A stretch of DNA of 64,000 nt from positions 27,466,450 through 27,530,449 of the forward strand of contig CM038214.1 of the NCBI GenBank assembly GCA_021442155.1, given 5' to 3'. This document shows positions 34,421-47,872 of the stretch, piece after piece. Below the pieces are notes generated by a model. That model was not told the DNA's origin, did no database searches, and was given only the letters and a program-made list of their open reading frames with translations. The DNA comes from Cymbidium sinense. Its lineage: Eukaryota > Streptophyta > Magnoliopsida > Asparagales > Orchidaceae. The position numbers were made by a program, and so were the translations under genes. Within the stretch, counting starts at the first letter, position 1, and each line of letters begins with the position of its first letter.

Positions 34421-36169
34421 ATGGCTGCTTTCTACTTTCCTTCTCTGTCTTTGAGAAAATAAGCTCCTCTGGATACTTGATCTTCTTCTATTCTAGTAAG
34501 CTAAGGATGACTTCAACTCACTTACCCAACTAGTTGTCAAAGGCCATTTTATAGATGAACCCACATGTGAAAATAGGAAGATCTGGCAAATAACCTAGAC
34601 CTCATCAGGCATTGTTAGAAGTACACATTGTGGACAAACAAGTAAGTGATAAAAAGATAAAGAGAGAAAACTCAACTACCATTGCCCTTCCAAACAAAGA
34701 AGATATTGGACTTTCAATCAAGTGAGTTTATTGACCAAACCAAAGCTTCACTTTTGATCCCTTGAAATAAACAAAGTCTTCATTCCTTCAAGATCGATCT
34801 TACAAATAGGGGATCGATCAGGCAAGTCATTCTTTTGAAGTGTTAGGTTTTGTAATGAGATGAGACAAAAAGGAGCTTTCATTTCACTAAGAGGATAGGG
34901 TGGATAAATGAAATGAAAAACCAAATTTCTAAATTGAAGATTGCTAAGGACATTTCTTTTCTTGTCTTGGAAGACTAGTTTATCCTTATAACTCTTCTCG
35001 CACCCTTTCTGATTCTTATATTTTAGACTTTCTATTTGAACTTTTGTACTTCTCACTTTTCAACTTCTATTTCTCTTCTGACAAGAAAGAGTTGTACCAA
35101 AGTGTGATTTTGAGGAGCAGTTACATTTGGGTTTTTACATGACAGCTTTCGAAGTAAGCTAACCAAGTAGTGGTGAAGTGAAATTGAAGTGACCGATAGG
35201 TTGACTCAACTTTGAGCAAAGAAGCACTTTGAGAGTGTAAATGTGGGCAATGGAATGTCAGTAGCTTTTTGGCCTTAGTGCTATCACGTATCTAATAAGT
35301 AGAATTATGGAGGTCAATAAAATGGATTTTGGGAAGATGAGGCTAAATGCTTTTCTGCTCACTAGGTGAGAGGAAGGAGAGGTGACTTCGAGGCTTAAGG
35401 TAGTTCACCTCAGGTTATAATAGAGTCTAGTATGACATCGATAGGAAGGTAATGTAGCTAAGCTGAGACTTACTTATGAGGCATTTCAAACTTGACTTGC
35501 TCTTATCAATGTGATATTTTCTCTTATTGAAAGAGTTTGCTGCTATCATAGATAAGAGTTACAGAATTGCTAGAGCGCCCTAGCTAGGTTTAAAAGAAGA
35601 ATTGCAGGTCAATTTAAGATGAAATTTGGCAATAGCTAGTAGGTTTTGCTCCAAATAAGAGAGTTAGGATTGAGCTTTCACTAATAGAAAGAGACAAATT
35701 CGAGAGAGCAAGGTCTCATATCTAAGAATATATTTTTTAGCTTTTCTCAAGATTGAGTACCAGGAAGTCGAAGATGCAACATAAGTGCTCTTGGTCTTAT
35801 ATCCATATCTGCTACTTTTAGCCTTATTAGAATTCAATGTTAGAAAGAAGAGTGACCCATCTTTCTTTTTTAGATAGATAAGAGATCCTCTAAAGTAATG
35901 GCCTTTTAATATCCCTCCTCCCCCAACTTAAGCAAATGAACCTCATTCAAATAACCTTTATGCCATAACATGGATGATTTTGAGCAAATTAGAAAATAGC
36001 CCGATAATGTACAAAAATAGAAAAGGTGTCATAAACTCTTCTTTTGATAGACAGAAGGTATAACACTGCTTTGAATTGACCAGACCAAGGCCCCCTACTC
36101 AAACTGTTCATGGTTTGTTGGCTGGGAAGAGTAATAAGTCTTTTTTTTCTCTTTACCTTGGTGTGTGAC
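34421..36169. other. End of right arm and flank before the satellite
   Basis: 34,421-35,340 mirrors 1-920. From about 35,341 to 36,169 there is no partner inside the window, since the left arm is cut at position 1. No gene is recognised. The composition still resembles organelle-type spacer. Confidence 0.4.
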
Positions 36170-36935
36170 TAGGAACTAGGAGTGGCTATTGCTATATAAT
36201 CCCTAACTGTTAGCTTAGTTGATATTGCATATCACATTACAAGTGATTGCTTAAGATAAAAGATCCTAAAATTAGTCTAAATAATAAAAAAAACTATATA
36301 TTTTAGTCGTATCACTTACATATTTTAAACAGAAACAATATATTATGATGTCATGCTCTACCTATTATGAATTTGGCTAAATTCCACCATTTTAAAGTCT
36401 AAATCAACATTTTTATAAATAATGCTAGCGTAGGCTCGACTACCTAATTGTAAAATACTAAAAGAATTTAAAATATGCAGAACAATATATTATGATATAT
36501 GATGTTATACTATGCTACAACATATAACATTTATTTTGAACATAAAATCTTACTTTTTAGACTACAAGTGGCATAGTACACCTTTGGTACTACAACCTAA
36601 TTCCCACTTCAAATTTAACAAATTTCATCATCTGATTTATTAAATTAATATTTTATGATTTATATTAATATAGACTATAGGGCACAATACCATAATATAC
36701 TAAAACATTTCAAAACATCTTATAACATCCAAAAACACATCACTACATGCTCAAATATATGATGCTACAATATACAATAATATATGGTATTATAATATGA
36801 TTTAGGGTATTCAAATCTCTAATAGTAAAAGGAATGTCTCTTTGAGACATTTTCTTTAGCTACCATAACTATGTTAGGATTAGGTCATTCTTTAGATCTA
36901 CGCTTAATGACATATTTATTCAAAGTTTAAGGTTA
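36170..36935 (-). repeat. AT-rich satellite flanking the telomere-like array (left, inverted copy)
   Basis: This matches the reverse complement of about 51,665-52,350 very closely (roughly nine bases in ten by eye), far better than the two arms of region 1 match each other. It contains two diverged copies of a recurring motif like GGAATTTGGCCAAATTC (around 36,366-36,395 and 36,605-36,635 on the minus strand). It ends at the first TTTAGGG-type repeats (about 36,930). Its place next to telomere-type repeats is that of a subtelomeric satellite, which is an inference. Confidence 0.85.
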
Positions 36936-39900
36936 GGGTTTAGGGTTACTTTATGGTTTAGAGTTTAGGGTTTAGTGTTTAGGGTTTAGGGTTTGGGGTT
37001 TAGGATATAGGGTTTATGGTCAGAGAGTGTGGGGTTTAGGGGTTGTAGGTTTAGGGTTGTGGGTTTAGGCTTTAGGGTTTGGGGTTAGTTTGGATTAGGA
37101 TTTAGGGTGGGTTTAAGGTTTATTTTAATTAAGTAAACTATTAGGCTTAGGTTTATTTAGTTTATTTGGTTTATTTTTTATTTTTATTTAGGTTTATTTT
37201 TTATTTAGTTTTGTTTATTTATTTTAGTTAAGGTTTTTCATTTTAGTTTATTTCTTAGGTTTAGGTTTATTTTCAATTAAGTTTTATTTTTATTTTACTT
37301 TTTAGGTTTAAGTTTTATTTTTTATTTTTGGATTAGGTTTAGGTTTTTATTTTCTTTTTTTTAGGTTTAAGCTTTAAGTTTTTATTTTAAGTTGATTTTT
37401 AGGTTTTATTTTTTTAGTTTAGGTTTTATTTATTTTAGTTTAGGTTTAGGTTTATTTTATTTTCTTTATTTTATTTTTATTTTAGGTTTAGGTTTTTTTA
37501 AGTTTAAGGTTTAGGTTTTATTTTTTTATTTATTTTTAGGTTCATTTTTTAGGTTTAGGTTTTTATTTAGTTTTTATTTTCTTTTAGTTTATTTTATTTT
37601 TACTTTAGGTTTGGTTTTTATTTTATTTAGTTTTTTATTTTTTAGTTTAGTTTATGTTTTTATTTTTTTATTTTAGTTTAGTTTTTATTTTTTATTTTAT
37701 TTTCTTTTTAGGTTTAGGTTTAGATTTAGGTTTTAATTTATGTTTTTATTTTATTTTTTTATTCTATTTTGGATTAGGTTTTTTTATTTATTATATTTTA
37801 AAGTTTTATTTAGTTTATGTTTAGGTTTTTAGTTTTTAAGGTTTAGGGTTAATTTAGGGTTTAGGGTTTAGATTTTAGGGTTTAGGTTTTATGTTTAGGG
37901 TTTAATTTTAAGTTTAGGGTTTAAAGATTTTCTAATAGAGAACAAATTCAGATTCAACATTTGTTTTTTTTTATTTTATCAACCAAGTAGCATGCCAAGT
38001 TTTCTAAGACTAAAGTGATGAGATAGCTCAAAAAAGTGCACTCATAGAGCAAATTAAAAACCATAGATAAGTAAAACCATGTCTACTATAAGGACACAGT
38101 TCCATAAGTAGCAGATTGGACCGGTCATTCTTTAGTTTCTCCAGTTCCCATCAGTACCACCCCCGCCTCTTGAGTTGTGGGATCCACCATCACATCCCTG
38201 ATCTCTCCCTCCACCACCACAATGGCTGTAACCTCTATCCCTCCTCACATCCATAGCCACCACTGCTCTGACCACCACCTCTATATCCACCAACACCTAC
38301 AGATCCCCCACCTCCACTGAGATATTCTTCGCCATCGCCTTCACCTTCGCCGTTAGATCAAGATTGAGCCTAGTTGACGGTGATGTTCCTGCCATCAAGG
38401 TTTTGCCCATTCTTAGGATTTATGGTTAGTTTAGGGTTTATGATTTAAGGTTAGTTTAGAGTTTGTGGTTTACGGTTTAGGGTTTGGAGTTCAGGGTTTA
38501 GGGTTATGGGTTTTAGGGTTTAGGGTTTAGGGTTTAGGGTTTAGGGTTGTAGATTTATGGTTATAGGTTTAGGGTTGTAGATTTAGGGTTAGTTTTAAGG
38601 TTTAGGATTTAGGATTTAGGGTTTAAGGTTTTTTTTTAAATTAAGTAAACTAGTAGATTTAATTTTATTTAGCTTATTTATTATTTATTTGAGTTTTTTT
38701 TATTTTTATTTAGGTTTATTTTTTATTTTTATTTATTATAGTTTATTTATTTTAGGTTTATTTATTTTAGTTTGGGTTTTTTTTATTTTAGTTTATTTTT
38801 TATGTTTAGGTTTATTTTTTAGTTGAGTTTTATTTTTATTTTATTTTTTGGTAGGTTTTATTTTTTAATTTTAGGTTTAGGTTTAGGTTTTTATATTATT
38901 TTTTAGGTTTGGGTTTTAGCTTTTTATTTTATGTTTATATTTAGGTTTTAGTATTTAGTTAAGGTTTAGGTTTATTTTTAGTTTATTTTATTTTATTTAG
39001 TTTAGATTTAGGTTTAGGTTTAATTTATTTTAGATTTATGTTTCAGTATTATTTATTTTAGTTTTATTTATTTTAATTTTGGTTTAGGTTTATTTTATTT
39101 TGTTTATATTATTTTTATTTTAGGATTAGGTTTTTTTTTTAAGTTTAGGGTTTAGGTTTTATTTTTTATTTATTTCTAGGTTTTATTTTAAGGTTTATTT
39201 TTTAGGTTTAGATTTTTATTTAGTTTTTATTTTATTTTATTTTAAGTTTATTTTATTTATATTTTACATTTAGTTTTTATTTTATTTAGGTTTTTTATTC
39301 TTAGGGTTATTTTATTTTTAGTTTAGTTTAAGTTTTTATTTATTTAATTTTAGTTTATTTCTATTTATTTATTTTATTTTATGTTTTTTGTGTTTAAGTT
39401 TAGGTTTTTATTTTATTTTATTTTTTATTTAAGTTTAGGTTTTTATTTTATTTTATTTTAGGTTTAATCTAGTTTCAGTTTAAGTTTTTAGGTTTTTAGG
39501 GTTTAGGGTTTAGGGTTTAGGGATTAAGGTTTAGGATTTTAGGATTTAGGAGGGTCAGTAGTGTGTAGACCAGGATTAGTGAACCACGATCCTGTCAGGG
39601 GTTTAGGTTTAGTTTAGTGGCTTTAGGCCCATGATTTTAGGGTTTAGGTCAGCTTATGGTTTAGGGCCCAGGCTTTAGCTTTAGGCTTTAGGGTGGCAGT
39701 AGAGAGAGGGTTTAGGGTTTAGTGAGAGAGTTTAGGGTCAGCCAGGGTTATGGTTTAGGGTCAGGGTTAGTTTATGGTTTAGGGATCTGGGTAAGGTTTT
39801 AGGAGGGGATGGGTCAGCCTGCTGGGTTTAGTGTCAAAGGGTCAGGGTCTGGTTTATATAGGGTTTATGGTTTAGGGTTTTAGGTTTAGTGATTTTTTTT

Positions 39901-40660
39901 TTAAATTAAATAAATTGATAGGTTTATGTATATTTAGTTTTATTTATTTATTTTAGATTATTTTATTTTTAGTTTAGTTTATTTATTGTAGCTTTATTTA
40001 TTTTAGTTTAGGTTTTTTATTTTAGTTTATTTTTTAATTTTAGGTTTATGTTTTTTTATTTTTTATTTTGTTTTATTTTTAATTTTTTTAGGTTTAGATT
40101 TTATTTTTTATTTTTAGGTTTAGGTTTAGGTTTTAGGTTTTTATTTTATGTTTTTTTAGCTTTATTTAGGTTTTTTTTTAGTTTAGGTTTATTTTTAGTT
40201 TATTTTATTTTATTTAGTTTAGGATTTAGGTTTAGTTTATTTTATGTTTATGTTTAGGTTTTATTTATTTTAGTTTATGTTTAGGTTTATTTTATTTTTT
40301 ATATTTTAGCTTTAGGTTTTTGTTTAACTTAGGGTTTAGTGTGTGTTTAGGGTTTAGGGTTTAGGCTTTAGGGTTTAGGGCTTTTAGGGTTTTGGGTTTT
40401 GGGTATAGTGTTTAAGGTTTAGGGTTTAGGGTTTAGGTTTCAGGATTTTTGGGCTTAGGGTTACGGGACTAGGGTTTAGTATTAGGGGGTTTAGGGTTTA
40501 GAGTTTAGGGTTTATTTAGTGTTTATGGTTTAGGGTTTAGGGTTTATATTTTAAGGTGTTTAGGGTTTAGGGTTTAGGGTTTAGGGTTTAGGTTTTAAGT
40601 TTATGGTTCAGGTTTTAGTTTAGGGTTTAGGGTTTGTTTAAGTTTTAGGGTTTTTAGGGT
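36936..40660 (+). repeat. Telomere-like array, TTTAGGG polarity (block 1)
   Basis: Perfect and degenerate TTTAGGG heptamers alternate with T-rich stretches built of TTTAGG, TTTATTT and TTTTA. The plus strand has very few C residues. The longest perfect runs are short (about five heptamers at 38,511-38,548, similar near 40,560-40,600). Signature units (T-run, AAATTAAGTAAACTAGTAGG, TTTATTTAG) are centred near 37,128, 38,643 and 39,908. One GRP fragment is embedded (37,937-38,409). A patch at 39,540-39,850 is enriched in GTCAGGG and GGGTCAG variants. The ORF at 40,048-40,257 is translation of the T-rich repeat, not a gene. Confidence 0.93.
37937..38409 (-). pseudogene. GRP 3'-end fragment 1 in telomere-like array
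   Basis: Fragment of a plant glycine-rich RNA-binding protein (RRM plus Gly-rich tail, nuclear and cytoplasmic RNA chaperone). On the minus strand it starts abruptly at the end of the RRM (NGQNLDGRNITVN, then QAQS), runs through a GGGG/GGY-rich tail and ends in GGSHNSRGGGGTDGN-like sequence, followed by about 180 bp of what is the 3' UTR in the sister copies (ATGGAACTG...TCTTAG). No RRM start, no upstream exon. Frames are broken within the tail. Heptamer repeats border both ends. Confidence 0.85.
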
Positions 40661-40672
40661 ACCTAAACTCTA
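40651..40672. other. Head-to-head junction of telomere-like repeats
   Basis: TTTTTAGGGTACCTAAACTC: the G-rich strand switches from plus to minus within this stretch. The centre is TTTAGG-GTA-CCTAAA with GGTACC at 40,658-40,663. Everything for 3.7 kb to the left is TTTAGGG-type, and for 11 kb to the right CCCTAAA-type. There is no filler DNA. Confidence 0.95.
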
Positions 40673-42702
40673 AACCCTATACCCTAAAAATCTAAAGCCC
40701 TAAAGCTGAAACCCTAAACCTTACCCTAAGCCAACCCTAAACCCTTCCAACCCTAAACCCTAAAGCCTAAACACTAAACCTTAAACCTTAAACCCTAAAC
40801 CCTAAACCCTAATCCTAAACCCTAAACCCTAAAACCCTAGACCCCAAAACCTTAAACACTAAACCCTAAACCCTAAACCCTAAAAATCTAAAAAACTAAA
40901 AACCTAAACCTAAATTAAATAAAATCTAAAAATAAAATAAATAAAATAATCCTAAACCTAAATAAAATAATAAAATAAAATCCTAAACGAAGACTTAAAC
41001 CTAAACCTAAAAATAAAATAAAATAAACTAATAAAATAAATTAAAATAAAATAAATAAAAATCTAAACTAAACTAAAAAGATAAAATAAACTTAAGAATA
41101 AAAAACCTAAAAAAAATATAAACTAAACGTAAAATAAAAATAAATTAAAACTAAAATAAACCTAATGAAAACTAAATAGAAACCTAAACCTAGAAAATAA
41201 ACCTAAAAAAATAAAAAATAAAACCTAAAACCTAAAATAAAAAGAAACATAAACATGAAATAAAAATAAAATAAACCTAAACCTAAATTAAACTAAATAA
41301 AACCTAAACCTAAACTAAATAAAATAAAATAAATTAAAAATAAACCTAAACCTAAACTAAGAAATAAAGCCTAAAAATAAACTTAAAATAAAAACCTAAA
41401 ACCTAAACCTAAAAAAATAATAAAAAACCTAAACCTAAAAATAAGAAATAAAACTTAAACCTGAAAAATAAAATAAAAATAAAACTCAACTAAAAAGTAA
41501 ACCTAAACCTAAACCTCAACCTAAAATATAAAAAAATTTTAAAAAACCTAAACTAAAATAAATAAACTTAAAAGATAAAAAAAAATAAAAATAAAAAATA
41601 ATCATAAATAAAAATAAAAAATAAAAAAATTAAAATAATTAAAAATAAACTAAATAAACTAAGTAAACCTAAACCTGCTAGTTTACTAAATTTTTTTTAA
41701 AAAAACTTTAAACCCTAAGCTAACCATAAACCCTAAACCCTAAAACATAAAACCCTAAACCCAAAAGCCTAAACACTATACCCTAAAGCCTAAAGCCTAA
41801 ATCCTAACCCTAAACCCTACATCCTAAAAACCCAAAAATCAAAACATAAACTAAATAAAATCTAAAAATAAAAAATATAATAAAACTTAAACCTAAATAA
41901 AATAAAAAATAAAATAAAATAAAATCCTAAACTTAAAACTAAAAATTAAATAAAATAAACTAAAATGAAATAAATAAAAACCTAAACTAAACTAAATAAA
42001 TTAAAATAACCTAAGAATAAAAAACCTAAATATAACAAAAACTAAACGTAAAATAAAAATAAAATAAACCTAAAATAAAATAAAATAGAAACTAAATAAA
42101 AACTTAAACCTAAAAAATAAACCTAAAAATAACTAAAACCTAAACTAAAAAAAATTTTTAAACCTAAACTAAAAATAAAATAAACCTAAGTCTAAACTTA
42201 AACTAAAATAAACTAAACCTAAAACTAAACCTGAACTAAATAAAATAAAATAAACTAAAAATAAACCTAAACCTAAACCTAAAAAGTAAACTAAAATAAA
42301 AAATAAAACTAAAATAAATAAACCTAAAATAAATAAACTAAACTAAATAAAAATTTAAAAATAGACCTAAATAAAAATAAAAATAAAATAAAATAAAATA
42401 AATAAAAAGTAAACTAAATAAACCTAAACGTGCAAGTTTACTTAATTTAAAAAAAAATGCTAAACCCTAAACCCTAACCCTAAAAAACCCTAAACCCTAA
42501 ACCCAAAACCCTAAAAGCATAAAACCTAAAACTCTAAACCTTAAACCCAAAACTCCAATCCCTAAACCCTAAACCTTAAACACTGACCATAAACCATAAA
42601 CCCTAAACCCCAAACCCTAAACCTAGACCTAAAGTAACTAAATAAATTAAAAAATAAACCTAAACCCTAAAACCTAATAAACCTAAACCTAAACCTAAAC
42701 CT

Positions 42703-43190
42703 TGAATGGGCAAAACCTTGATGACAGGAACATCATCGTCAATTAGGCTCAGTCTAGATCTGTCGGTGGAGGCAAAGGTGGAGGCGGCAGTTATCGCAGT
42801 GGTGGTGGGGGATCTGGAGGTGCTGTTGGATATGGAGGTGGTGGTAAGAGCAGTGGTGGTTATGGAGGCGGGAGGAGCAATGAAGGTTACAACCGTGGTG
42901 GTGGAAGAGGGAGAGATCAAGGATATGATGGTGGATCCCGCTACTCGAGAAGCCAGGAGGATTCTGATGGGAATTAGAGAAAATTAAGATCTGCCGATCC
43001 GGACTGCTGCTTATGGAACTGTATCTTTACAGTAGAGATGGTTCTAGTTATCTAGGGTTTTTGATTTGTTCTATGTGTGCTCACTTTTGATCTTTATTGT
43101 AGCTTGTGTCTTAGAAAACTTGCTAAGTTACTTGGTTGATGAAATCGAAAAGAAGCAATGTTGAATCTGAATTTGTTCTCTGTTAAGAAA
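42703..43190 (+). pseudogene. GRP 3'-end fragment 2
   Basis: The best-preserved copy. The frame runs NGQNLDDRNIIVN, a stop where E of NEAQSRS belongs (42,762-42,764), then AQSRSVGGGKGGGGSYRSGG and a tail of GGGG, GGY, YNRGGGRGRDQGYDGG, ending SRYSRSQEDSDGN and a stop. About 200 bp of 3' UTR follow to 43,190. Only one stop breaks it, so it may be the youngest copy. The opposed ORFs 42,660-42,920 and 42,706-42,987 are out-of-frame shadows. It begins at the same codon as the other five copies. Confidence 0.88.
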
Positions 43191-44999
43191 TTAAACTAAA
43201 AACACTAAACCCTAAACTAAAACTTAAACCCTAAACCTAAAGCATAAAACCTAAACCCAAAACCCTAAATCCTAAAAACTCTAAACCCTAAACCCTAAAC
43301 CATAAAACCCTAAACCTTAAACCCTAAACCCTACACCCTAAACCCTAAACCCTACACCCTAAACCCTAAACCCTAAACTCAAAAAAAAACCTAAACCCTA
43401 AACCCTAAACCCTAAAAAGCTAAAAACATAAACCTAAATTAAATAAATCCTAAAAATAAAATAAATAAAAAACTTAAACCAAAATAAAATATAATCATAA
43501 ACTAAAACCTAAACCTAAACATAAACCTAAAAAAATAAAATTAAAAATAAAAAATAAATTAAAATAAAATAAATAAAAACTTAAGGTAAACTAAAAATTG
43601 AAAAACCTAAATAAAATAAAAACTAAAACTAAAATAAAAATAAAATAAAAACTAAATAAAAACCAAAACTTAAAAAATAAACCTAAAAATAAACCAAAAA
43701 AATAAATAAATAATAAAACCTAAACCCAAACTAAAAAAAACTAAACATAAAATAAAAATAAAATAGACCTAAACCTAGACTAAATTAAACTAAACTAAAA
43801 TAAATAAAACTTAAACCTACACCTAAATCTAAATAAAATAAAATAAAATAAACCAAAAATAAACCTAAACCTAAATTAAAAAAATAAAACCAAAAAATAA
43901 ACCTAAAATAAAGACCTAAACCTAAAAAAATAAAATAAAAACGTAAACCTAAACCTAAAAATTAAAAATGAAACCTAAACCTAAAAAATAAAATAAAACT
44001 AAAACTAAACTAAAAATAAAACTAAAATAAATAAAGTAAAATAAAAAATAAAAATAAACCTAAATAAAAATAAAAATAAAATAAACTAAAATAAATAAAA
44101 AATTAACTAAATAAACATAAGCATACTAATTTATTTAATTAAAAATAAAAAAAAAAACATAAAAATATAAAAAAAATCTTAACCCTAAATCCTAATCCCT
44201 AAAATTAACTCTAATCCCTAAACCCTAAACCCTAAACCCTAAACCTACAACCCTAAACTCTAAACCTTAAACCCTAAAACCATAAACCCTAAACCCTAAA
44301 CCCTAAACCCTAAACCCTAAGCCCTAAAACCCCAAACCTTAAACCCTAAATCATAAACCCTAAACCCTAAATCCTAAAACCTATAACCCTAAACCCTAAA
44401 CCTTAAACCCTAAAACAATAGCCCTAAGCCCTAAACCATAATCCCTAAAAACCTAAACCTTAAAACCTTAAAAACCTAAATCTGAAAATAAATTAAACCT
44501 AAAATAAAAGAAATAAACATAAAAACAAATAAACCTAAAAGCTAAACTAAAATAAAATAAATAAAAACTTAAACTAAACTAAAAAATAAAATAAACCTAA
44601 AAATAAAAAACCTCAATAAGATAAAACTTAAAAAATAAAAAATAAAATAAACCTAAAATAAATTAAAATAAAAACCTAAACTTAAAAAATAAACCTAAAA
44701 ATAAAACTTAAAAATCAATAAAAAATAAAACCTAAACTCTAAACCCTAAACTTAAAAAAAAACACCTAAACTTAAAATAAACAAAATAAAATAAACCTAA
44801 ACCTAAACTAAAATAAATAAAACCTAAACCTAAACCTAAAAGAAATTAAGCCTAAACCATAAACTAAATAAAATAAAATAAATACAAAATAAACCTAAAC
44901 CTAAACTAATATTAAAACCTAAAAATAAACTTAAAATAAAAACCTAAAACCTAAACCTAAAAAAATAAAATAAAAACCTAAACCTAAACCTAAAAGATA

Positions 45000-45130
45000 A
45001 AATTAAAATAATAGTAAACTAAAAAATAAACATAAACCTAAACCTAAACCTAAACCTAAAAAATAAAATTAAAATAATAGTAAACTAAAAAATAAACATA
45101 AACTTAAACCTAAACCTAAACCTAAAAAAT
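45000..45130. repeat. 66-bp local tandem duplication in block 2
   Basis: AATTAAAATAATAGTAAACT starts at 45,001 and again at 45,067, and the following 45 bp are also identical or nearly so. The identity is much higher than between neighbouring repeat units, so this is a recent duplication. Confidence 0.85.
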
Positions 45131-46474
45131 AAACTAAAATGAAAACCTAAACTGAAATAAATAAACATAAAATAAAGAAACTAAACTAAATAAAAATAAA
45201 AATTAAACCTAAATTAAAATATAAAATAAAAAAACCAAACTAAATAACCTGAAACCCTAAACCCTAAACCCTAAACCTATAACCCTAAACCCTAAACCTT
45301 AAAAGACCCTAAACTTTAAACCCTAAACCTTAACCCCTAACCTTAACCCTAAACCCTAAACACTAAATCCTAAATAATAATATGCTAAACCTTAAACCTA
45401 AACTAACTTTAAACCCTAAACCTTAAACTCAAAACCCTAAAAACCCTAAACCCTAAAGCCTAAACCATAAAACCAAAACCTTAAACCCCAATCTAACCTT
45501 AAACCTTAAGCTAACCCTAAACCCTAAACCATGAACCTTAAACCCTAAAGCCTAAACATTAAATCCTAAACCCAAAACCCTAAACCTTAAAACCCTAAAG
45601 CATAAACTCTCAACCCTAAATCCTAAAACCTACAACCCTAGACACTAAACCCTAAACCAAAAACCTTAAACCCTAAACCCTAAACCCTAAACCCTATATC
45701 CCAAATCCTAAAAACCTAAAAATTGAAACTTAAACTAAATAAAACCTAAAGATAAAATAAAAAAAAAACCTAAACTTAAATAAAATATGAAAAAAGAAAA
45801 TCCTAAACTAAAACCTATACCTAAACAAAAAAATAAAATAAAATAAAAAAATAAATTAAAATAAAATAAATAAAAGCCTAAACTAAACTAAAAAAATAAA
45901 ATAAACCTAAGAATAAAAACATAAATAAAATAAGAACTAAACATTAACCCTAAATAAAATAAACCTAAAATAAAATACACTAAAAACTAAAAAAACATAA
46001 AATTAAATAAAAAATAAAACCTAAACCCTATACTAAAAAAAACTTAAACCTAAAATAAAATAAAATAAAAAATCTAAACTAAAATAATTAAATCTAAAAT
46101 AATTAAACTAAAATAAATAAAAAAATAAACATAAATAAAAATAAAAAAAATAAAGCAAACTATAATAAATAAAAAATAAATTAAATATACTAAATAAACT
46201 TAAACCTATGAGTATACTTAATTTAAAAAAAATAACTAAACCTTATATTCTAAACCCTAAGCCCTAAACCCTAAACCCTAAATCCTACAATGCTAAACCC
46301 TAAACCTAAAAAACCCTAAACACTAAACCCTAAACATTAAACCCTAAAAACATAAACCCTAAAACCTTAAACCCTAAAACTTTGAACCTTAAACCCTAAA
46401 CCAAAACATAAAGTAACTAAATAAATTATAAAATAAACATAAACCCTAAAACCTAATAAATCTAAACCTAAGAA

Positions 46475-46770
46475 TGCATAGAACCTTGATGATAGGAACA
46501 TCACCATCAACCAGGCTCGGTCTAGAACTAGCGATGGAGGTGAAGGAGAATGCAGTGGTTATCACAATGGTGGGGGAGGGGCGGGATATGGAGGTGGTGG
46601 TCAGAGCAGTGGTGGTTATGGAGGCTGGATGAGCGATGGAGGTTACAGCCATGGTGGTGGTGGACGAAGAGATCAGGGATATAATGGTGGATCCTGCTAG
46701 TCGAGAAGCTAGGGTGGTTTTGATGGGAACTAGAGAAACAAAAGAACGGTCGATCCGATCTGCTGCTTAT
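46475..46770 (+). pseudogene. GRP 3'-end fragment 3, lacking the 3' UTR
   Basis: It begins AATGCATAGAACCTTGATGA (the NGQNLD codons, damaged) and continues through NITINQARSRTS and a Gly-rich tail to DGN and a stop. It ends just after CTGCTGCTTATG, where telomere-like A-rich repeat resumes, so the UTR part seen in fragments 1, 2, 4, 5 and 6 is deleted. The minus-strand ORFs over it are shadows (His/Ser/Thr-rich). Confidence 0.82.
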
Positions 46771-47872
46771 GAAAATAAACATAAACATAAACCTAAACCT
46801 AAAAAATAAACTAAAATAAAAAACCCAAACTAAAACAAAAAAAAATCAACCTAAATAAAAATAAATAAAATAAACCAAAATAAATAAAAAATAAACTAAA
46901 TAAACTAAATAAACCAAAACCTACTGGTTTACTAAATTAAAAAAACCCTTAAACCCTAAACCTTAAAAAACCCTAAACCATAAACCCTAACTCCAAACCA
47001 TAAACCCTAAATAAAATAAACCTAAAATAAAATTAATTTAAAACTAAATAATAACCTAAACATAAATAATAAACCTAAAAATAAATAAAAAAATAAAACA
47101 TAAACTCTAAACTAAATAAAAACCTAAACCTAAAATAAAAATAAAATAAACTTAAATGTAAACTAAAATAAACTAAACTAAAAAAAAAAACTTAAACCTA
47201 AACCTAAACTAAATAAAATAAAATAAATTAAAAATAAACCTAAACCTAAACTTAAAAATAAAACAAAAAAATAAAACCTAAAACCTATACCTAAGAGAAT
47301 AAAATAAAAAATAAAACCTAAAACTAAAAATAAAAAATAAAACCTAAACCTAAAAATAAAATAAACTAAAATAAAAAAAATTAAACTAAAATAAATAAAC
47401 CTAAAATAAATAAACTGATCCAAATAAAATAAAAATTAAACCTAAATAAAAAATACATTAAAATTAATAAAATATAAACTAAGTAAACTAAATAAACCTA
47501 AACCTACTAGTTTACTGGATTTTAAACAAATAGCCCTAAACCCTTAACCCTAAATCCTAAACCCTAAACCCTAAACCTACAACCATAAACCCTAAACCAT
47601 AAAAAAATCTTAAACCCAAAATCCTAAACCCTAAACACTAAACTAACCCTAAATCCTAAACCCTAAACCCTAATCTAACCCTAAACCCTAATCTGTCCCT
47701 AAACCCTATGCCTTAAACCCTAAAAACTCTAATCCCTAAAGTTTAAACCCTAAACCCTAAACTAACCCTAATCCCTAAACCCTAAACCCTAAACCCTTAA
47801 CCCTTAAAACCCTAAACCCTAAAGCTTGAACACTAGACCCTAAACCCTAAACCTAACCCTAAACCCTAAAGA

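Larger units (their letters stand above)
22344..35340 (-). repeat. Right arm of giant inverted repeat
   Basis: Inverted, diverged copy of the left arm without its two large insertions. Its segments of about 1.05, 3.48 and 8.47 kb match left-arm segments 20,070-21,150, 13,701-17,260 and 1-8,359 in reverse order. Because this arm is uninterrupted at 26,865-26,890, it shows the empty target site of the 5.34-kb insertion in the left arm. All retroelement and plastid-like pieces have the strand opposite to the left arm. Confidence 0.9.

Noticed and set aside
40048..40257. 69-codon Phe/Leu-rich 'membrane protein' ORF (also 47,178-47,423 -)
   Set aside because: Direct translation of the TTTAGG/TTTATTT repeat. 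Hydrophobicity follows from T-rich codons.
42660..42987. Overlapping ORFs of 86 and 93 codons (Thr/Ser-rich and Val/Glu-rich)
   Set aside because: Out-of-frame and antisense translations of GRP fragment 2. The GRP frame itself explains the DNA. The same applies to ORFs at 46,446-46,788, 50,925-51,110, 61,303-61,561 and 62,741-63,115.
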